From contig CAYJHQ010000032.1 in NCBI GenBank assembly GCA_964369775.1, positions 1 through 29,515 of the forward strand: a DNA stretch of 29,515 nucleotides, given 5' to 3'. Numbering within the stretch: position 1 is the stretch's first letter; the number at the start of each line of letters is the position of its first letter. A program made the translations under genes and the position numbers. The stretch is from CAUPWF01 sp964369775 (GTDB lineage: Bacteria > Bacillota > Clostridia > Lachnospirales > Lachnospiraceae). This document shows, in pieces, positions 24,962 through 29,515 of the stretch. The notes below the pieces were generated by a model. The model did not search any database. It had not been told where the DNA came from and saw nothing but the letters and a program-made list of their open reading frames with translations.

Positions 24962-27163
24962 CTACATTTCACTTTTCAGAATATCAATCTTTGATTGTCT
25001 ATACTGTTTTGGTGTAACCCCCATGTTCTTTTTGAATAGGGTGTAAAAGTAATTTTCATTTTCCAACCCAATTTTAAATACAATCTCACTGATAGACAAA
25101 CTACTATGCTCTAACAAGTAGCAAGCTGCCTCTACCCTTTTCATTTGAATATATGCTGCCAAAGAATATCCGGTATATTCTTTAAATGAAAACGACAGAT
25201 ACTTTGCCGAGAATTTATACTTAGTAGCTATACTTTGAGGGCATAATTCTTGATTCATATAGTTCTCTTCTATGTAAGTTTTTATCGCCTCAAGCATCTT
25301 ACTTTGTGTATCTTGCTTACGTTTTTTCACCTCTTCAAATAGCACCTCCATTGCAATTAGATAGGATTCTTTAATCGATTGAATTTTTTGTTTTTCTAAT
25401 ATCGAAGTGCGAACTTCTTTTAAATCCACTTTCTGCGGAAATAATTTTGATGAGTTGATTTCATTTACAATCTCATTTGAATAATCTGTAAAATAAAGTA
25501 GGGATGCTTTCATATTGTCAAACTTAAGATCTATTATTTCTTCGAATATTTTATCTACAATACCTTCGAAACCTTTTTTATTTCTCTTGTATAACATCTC
25601 TTTTAACCTGATATCTAAGCGCACATCGTATCTCGTCTTATCCGAACTCAGATTCAATTTTACAGTTTCTGTCGATATAGGTGTATCCATCCCTAACATT
25701 CGATACTTCGCTAGATTGTTTGCCTCTTTATATACAAGAGATGTCTTAGATAATGGAGAATAATAATCGCTAGTAGCAATTGCTACTGACTGTTCTAACA
25801 ACTCTTCCAATTGATTCTTCACTTGTAATAACTCAGCTCTAACCTTTTCTTTTGCTTCCTTTTCTCCATTAAACAGAATTACCAATCTGTTTCCTACACG
25901 GATTATACAATTATATTGAAATAGCTCTTTTATTTCTGCTTCTAATACTTTCTCTACTTTATCATAGTCTCTACTTTCTAATTCACTCAAAAACCGAATC
26001 ACTACAATTAGGTTTTGAATGCCTTCATCTATTCCCACGCCTAATACACGTTGTAGTAACTTAAACTGTTCCACTTTCATCTCTTCACTATCTTGAATCA
26101 ACCTCTTCAGTAATAGATTACACCGCTCTTTTTCCTGTTCAATTACTGTGTTTTGCATAGTATCAAATTCGTGAATCATTTCCTCTGACTCATCAAATTC
26201 ATTAATTTGTTGCAATGTTTCTTTTACTGGCTTATATATATACCTACTCAATCGCTCAGAGAGTTTCACTGCAATCAATATCAAACCACCTGTAATTACA
26301 ATCCACACCAAAGAAATCACCGTAGCCAACCCTACTGCTTGTTGGTTTTTGCTGATACTCAGAATGTACCATTGATTTTCTTCAAAATATATTCCTGAAG
26401 CGTTATAAGTTTCCCCATTTGCTTTTAATGTAAAACTCTCACCTTCCTCAATATTTTTTTTGATATCTTCCTCTTTCTCCACTATCAAATTTTTTCTTTG
26501 TGCATTGCCGATTACTTCCAACTCATTATTTAGAATAATTACCTCACTATCATCGGATGGCTCTATATTTTGTACTGCTTGTTCTGCCAAAACATCCACA
26601 GCTATAAACGACTCATTCTTTCCAACACCTAACCCCTGGTTTGCATAGAAGTAAGTGAATACATCTTTTTCATCTCCCTCACTTTCCAGCGTTCTAAAAA
26701 TCGGTGTTCCTTGTTGTATTCTTTCGTATCTAGCTAATATCTCATTAATATCTGCTTGTTTTAATGTCAGATAACCCTTTGTAGAATACACCCGTCCATT
26801 CATCGAGTTATATACGTAAACATCATCTATCATTCCACTCGTATACAGGGTCTCGTGTAGAATATCATTGAAGATTCGAAAGTACAACTCATCAGAGATC
26901 GCATGGACATGCATCAGTTCATATATTTGTGGATCATTTAAATAATCTTCTACATAATTATCAATAATCTCTTTCGTATGCATCGTACCATTAATCATCT
27001 GGCTTGCAATAAAGTCGTTATTACTTTCCTCTGCCTCCTCAAGCACATAATTGAGTACTAGAAATAAAAGCATCGACCCAATCAAAATCACTGCTATTGC
27101 AAAATATAAAATTGTTCTTGATATTAACTGATAGTATTTCCCTTTATTTTTCTTAACTTTCAT
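24962..27163 (-). CDS. Membrane-bound AraC-family regulator with Cache sensor (YesN/one-component type)
   Basis: A 733-residue protein from ATG 27163, chosen over a TTG at 27172. A transmembrane helix (about residues 15-38) is followed by an extracellular Cache-like domain (about 40-270), a second helix (about 285-305), a HAMP-like and coiled linker, a central domain of about 250 residues, and two AraC helix-turn-helix motifs at the end (LCPQSIATKYKFSAKYLS and ISEIVFKIGLENENYFYTLFK). It presumably senses an extracellular sugar or the liganded lipoprotein and activates the operon directly. The start overlaps the 3' end of the lipoprotein gene by eleven bases. The stop is embedded in the ribosome binding site of the UroD-like gene. 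Confidence 0.88.
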   Translation of the reverse strand: MKVKKNKGKYYQLISRTILYFAIAVILIGSMLLFLVLNYVLEEAEESNNDFIASQMINGTMHTKEIIDNYVEDYLNDPQIYELMHVHAISDELYFRIFNDILHETLYTSGMIDDVYVYNSMNGRVYSTKGYLTLKQADINEILARYERIQQGTPIFRTLESEGDEKDVFTYFYANQGLGVGKNESFIAVDVLAEQAVQNIEPSDDSEVIILNNELEVIGNAQRKNLIVEKEEDIKKNIEEGESFTLKANGETYNASGIYFEENQWYILSISKNQQAVGLATVISLVWIVITGGLILIAVKLSERLSRYIYKPVKETLQQINEFDESEEMIHEFDTMQNTVIEQEKERCNLLLKRLIQDSEEMKVEQFKLLQRVLGVGIDEGIQNLIVVIRFLSELESRDYDKVEKVLEAEIKELFQYNCIIRVGNRLVILFNGEKEAKEKVRAELLQVKNQLEELLEQSVAIATSDYYSPLSKTSLVYKEANNLAKYRMLGMDTPISTETVKLNLSSDKTRYDVRLDIRLKEMLYKRNKKGFEGIVDKIFEEIIDLKFDNMKASLLYFTDYSNEIVNEINSSKLFPQKVDLKEVRTSILEKQKIQSIKESYLIAMEVLFEEVKKRKQDTQSKMLEAIKTYIEENYMNQELCPQSIATKYKFSAKYLSFSFKEYTGYSLAAYIQMKRVEAACYLLEHSSLSISEIVFKIGLENENYFYTLFKKNMGVTPKQYRQSKIDILKSEM

Positions 27164-28562
27164 CCTCTTCAATTCCTTGTCTTCGCAACCATTGATCCAA
27201 CTGTACTTGACATTCTGCCACTATGCGATTGATACCTGCTACTTCTAATTTTTCTTGGAATTCTGGTAAAAAAACTTCTACATCCACACATCCACTTTCT
27301 AATAATTTCAGTTCAGATTCTAGCACAACATTCACACTATCTATTTCTTCCTGCACTTTGTCTGTTCGAAAGTTAAATCCTAGCAATTTTGACTGCGGCA
27401 AGTGTTCGATATTGTATTCTTCTGTATCATTTTCAAATAATCTACCGTCACCTATCACATAGGACTCAAGCATTCTATCCTCATCCTCTCCATACATGAG
27501 TATGTTGTAAAATTCTTCCTCCGTAAGAAATTGGTATACAATCTCTAGACATGCCTCAACTACATTTGACTCTTTATTTATAACCGTTATCCCTTGTAAG
27601 AGTTGATCGCTCTCTACCATTGATTCACTGGTTAACACTTTTTGATAGATTAACATTCCATCATCTTCCATAAATTCTTGCACATCTTTGGCTGTTTCTT
27701 GAATCGGATAAATTGCAATCTTCCCCTTTGATAAATCAGCGATTATCTGTGATTCATTTTGGCTATATATGGAGCTATCCTCTCTAATATACGCATTTTG
27801 ATTCCATTCATACATTTGGATACAAAACTCTTCAAAACTAGCTGTTGAATATGGATTTATCACTGCAAATCCTGACTCTACATCAATGGCTGCTATATCG
27901 GAAATCCCATCAATACCAAGATAACCCCATGATTTTAGTTGAGTTTCATAATAGGAATCTCTCGGCAAACTAAGTAACTCTTCCTCACCTTTTTGATTCA
28001 TTTCTTGTAAAACACTTGCAATGAGTCGATTGTCTACCAATTCCATATCGGTCATATTATATTCTTCACAGATGTCTTCTCTAATATAATATCCTTCTTC
28101 GCTTAGCCAAGATTGTATAGAAGGAACCCCATAGATATGTCCATTGATTCTAAGAGCTTCCCACGCATAATCTGGGATGACGTCCTTTAGTTTAGACTCT
28201 TCTAGGAATGAATCTAGTTCTACAAACTTACGAGTCGACGATTCCTTAATGTAGTCATTTGTCCAATTGGAAGAAAATCCCATATCCCAATCGTCACGAT
28301 AATTCTCATCTTGTATCATTTTCTCGTATTCTTCTACCGCCATATACTCTATATCCAATACAATTTCTGCATCTGCTAATCTCTCATTTAGTTGTTCTTC
28401 TATGTCTACTTCATCCCCCTTGTCAATCATATCTTCGACAGGAATCAACCAATTTACTACCTTGTCATTCGCTTCTTCATTATTATCTTCTTCTGTGTTC
28501 GTATTTCCACACCCACATACCAAGACTGTCAGTAATATTACCTTTAACCATCGCAATTTCAT
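27153..28562 (-). CDS. Extracellular solute-binding lipoprotein, first gene of the glycan operon
   Basis: A 469-residue lipoprotein. The start at 28562 is supported by GAGGTGA five bases upstream and by an immediate signal peptide; an upstream in-frame ATG lacks a site. The lipobox is LVCGC, with Cys at about residue 19, then an acidic Asn/Glu linker. The body has the features of family 1 sugar-binding proteins (a first lobe with NEEL/LNERLADAEIVLDIEYM, later YGVPSIQSWLSEEGYYI, and a helical C-terminal lobe). No permease or ATPase is encoded with it. It may feed a permease elsewhere or present ligand to the AraC-type sensor encoded next. Confidence 0.78.
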   Translation of the reverse strand: MKLRWLKVILLTVLVCGCGNTNTEEDNNEEANDKVVNWLIPVEDMIDKGDEVDIEEQLNERLADAEIVLDIEYMAVEEYEKMIQDENYRDDWDMGFSSNWTNDYIKESSTRKFVELDSFLEESKLKDVIPDYAWEALRINGHIYGVPSIQSWLSEEGYYIREDICEEYNMTDMELVDNRLIASVLQEMNQKGEEELLSLPRDSYYETQLKSWGYLGIDGISDIAAIDVESGFAVINPYSTASFEEFCIQMYEWNQNAYIREDSSIYSQNESQIIADLSKGKIAIYPIQETAKDVQEFMEDDGMLIYQKVLTSESMVESDQLLQGITVINKESNVVEACLEIVYQFLTEEEFYNILMYGEDEDRMLESYVIGDGRLFENDTEEYNIEHLPQSKLLGFNFRTDKVQEEIDSVNVVLESELKLLESGCVDVEVFLPEFQEKLEVAGINRIVAECQVQLDQWLRRQGIEEDES

Positions 28563-28635
28563 ACACTTCACCTCAAGTATCGATGTTATCATATTTCATT
28601 GCAAATATAAACCTTCTTCTTGCAATCTTTTTATA

Positions 28636-28661
28636 AAAAAAGAGAGTTTCCTCTCTTTTTT
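28636..28661 (-). terminator. Intrinsic terminator after the peptide-binding protein gene
   Basis: Arms aaaaaagagag (28636-28646) and ctctctttttt (28651-28661) are perfectly complementary around a tetraloop. On the minus strand the stem is followed by more T residues, and it lies 12 bases after the stop of the peptide-binding protein gene. Because the A and T tracts are symmetric it could work in both directions. It separates that gene from the glycan operon. Confidence 0.88.
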
Positions 28662-28673
28662 CATGTATAATTA

Positions 28674-29515
28674 TTATTCAGTTACTGACATGAACTCAAA
28701 CATCAAAATACCATCCACTGTTTGATAGAATCCATCAATTGATGGTTTTACCGCAGCTACATTTGTATAGTTATAAATTGGTATAACAGGCATGTCAGTC
28801 ATCAGAATATCTTCAGCTTGGCGGTAATACTCCATACGCTTATCCATATCCAACTCTTGAGTAGCTTGCGCTATTAATGCATCATACTCTGGATTTGAGT
28901 AACGTGGCTCATTCTTTGCTTTTTCAATATTATCTGTAGTAAATAACGTTAATATTTCCGGTTCTATAGCACTTGCATTCACATTTCCCGATCTAGCCAT
29001 TTGGAATAATCCTTGACCTCTCTCTTCTGAGAATACTTTTGTCTCTTTATTCACCAATTCTACATCGATTCCAAGTCCTTGCTTCCACATATCTTGAACC
29101 GCTTGCGCAATTGCTTGATGTGACTCGCTTGTATTATATAGCATTTGGATTGTTGGAAACCCTTCTCCATCTGGGTATCCTGCCTCTGCTAATAATTCTT
29201 TTGCAGTTTCTAAATCAGCAGTTGGTTGAATATATTCACTTTGATCTGCCCAATTCGAACCATCTGGGAGTAAAATTCCATCTGGAACCATTCCTGTTGA
29301 AGGTGTTTGTCCTGCTTTAGCCACTTTAGTTACAATTGCTTCTCTATCGATTGCAAGGCTCAACGCTTGACGCACTTCTTCTTTAGCGAGAGCTTCTTTT
29401 ACTGCTGGATCCTCTATTGTTTCCATGTTAATTGAGTAATAGTAAGTCGCTAACATTGGGCTTGCTACGGCTGTTCCTTCTTCAATCATTCTCTCAATTT
29501 CAACTTGTGGAATAG
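28674..29515 (-). CDS. Peptide ABC transporter substrate-binding protein (partial, C-terminal part)
   Basis: The reading frame is open to the right edge of the window, so the start lies outside. The visible 280 residues match the C-terminal two-thirds of SBP_bac_5 (OppA/DppA) proteins: KEEVRQALSLAIDREAI, the segment EAGYPDGEGFPTIQMLYN, AIAQAVQDMWKQGLGIDVEL, and the late YRQAEDILMTDMPVIPIYNYTN. It binds oligopeptides or other small ligands at the outer surface for import. The translocation genes would lie beyond the window or elsewhere. The gene ends with a strong terminator and is separate from the glycan operon. Confidence 0.92.
   Translation of the reverse strand, partial: IPQVEIERMIEEGTAVASPMLATYYYSINMETIEDPAVKEALAKEEVRQALSLAIDREAIVTKVAKAGQTPSTGMVPDGILLPDGSNWADQSEYIQPTADLETAKELLAEAGYPDGEGFPTIQMLYNTSESHQAIAQAVQDMWKQGLGIDVELVNKETKVFSEERGQGLFQMARSGNVNASAIEPEILTLFTTDNIEKAKNEPRYSNPEYDALIAQATQELDMDKRMEYYRQAEDILMTDMPVIPIYNYTNVAAVKPSIDGFYQTVDGILMFEFMSVTE

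Noticed and set aside
28563..28635. Promoter for the glycan operon between the terminator and 28562
   Set aside because: A TATGAT is present but no acceptable -35 at the right distance; an AraC-activated promoter with a poor -35 is likely here but could not be placed with confidence.
28259..28725. Overlapping plus-strand open frames opposite the start of the solute-binding lipoprotein
   Set aside because: Low-complexity antisense translations crossing a clear lipoprotein signal peptide and a terminator.
1..29515. CRISPR array, tRNA or rRNA genes, integrase or transposase
   Set aside because: No regularly spaced repeats, no cloverleaf or rRNA-like segments and no recombinase motifs were seen in either strand.

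Overview
The window looks like a low-GC Gram-positive of the class Clostridia, most likely Lachnospiraceae. Supporting signs are the AT-rich sequence with strong AGGAGG-type ribosome binding sites, the yicC / gmk-rpoZ-rimO-pgsA housekeeping block, many lipoproteins with solute-binding-like folds, a Cache-AraC membrane regulator in a glycan locus, and an AgrC/LytTR-type two-component pair. The genus cannot be fixed from the sequence alone. The assembly is a draft: 100 N at 7195-7294 are flanked by an exact 55-nt duplication.

Left part (1-3205, all minus strand) is a decayed surface-polysaccharide locus. It holds a 5'-truncated DUF2304-like gene, a PelD-like gene with an N-terminal epimerase/SDR part, a PelE-like gene, and a membrane fragment resembling a flippase. 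All carry frameshifts, a nonsense codon or deletions. Next to them lies an apparently intact polysaccharide pyruvyl transferase gene, packed onto the 3' end of the housekeeping operon (gmk-rpoZ-rimO-pgsA, 7101 down to 4296).

Middle part. Between yicC and the gmk promoter is a structured element of about 167 bp (7350-7516), bounded by 15-bp direct repeats and containing several hairpins; the assembly gap sits at its edge. Upstream of yicC is a four-gene operon (13897 down to 8502): a beta-propeller-like lipoprotein, a solute-binding-like lipoprotein, an ABC ATPase and an ABC-2 permease. Its promoter is preceded by two 9-bp direct repeats 21 bp apart, the architecture of LytTR-regulator sites. 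A LytTR response regulator and AgrC-like kinase lie just upstream and end in a terminator next to these repeats, so the six genes look like one signalling/transport module. Divergent from it are a methyl-accepting chemotaxis protein and rqcH.

Right part (19983-28562, minus strand) is a tightly coupled five-gene glycan operon: an orphan solute-binding lipoprotein, a membrane Cache-AraC regulator, a UroD/methyltransferase-fold protein, a GH43-like enzyme and a GH106-like alpha-L-rhamnosidase. No permease is present and both hydrolases lack signal peptides, which suggests sensing outside and hydrolysis of imported rhamnose-containing oligosaccharides inside. A bidirectional-looking terminator separates it from the 3' part of an OppA/DppA-type peptide-binding protein at the right edge.
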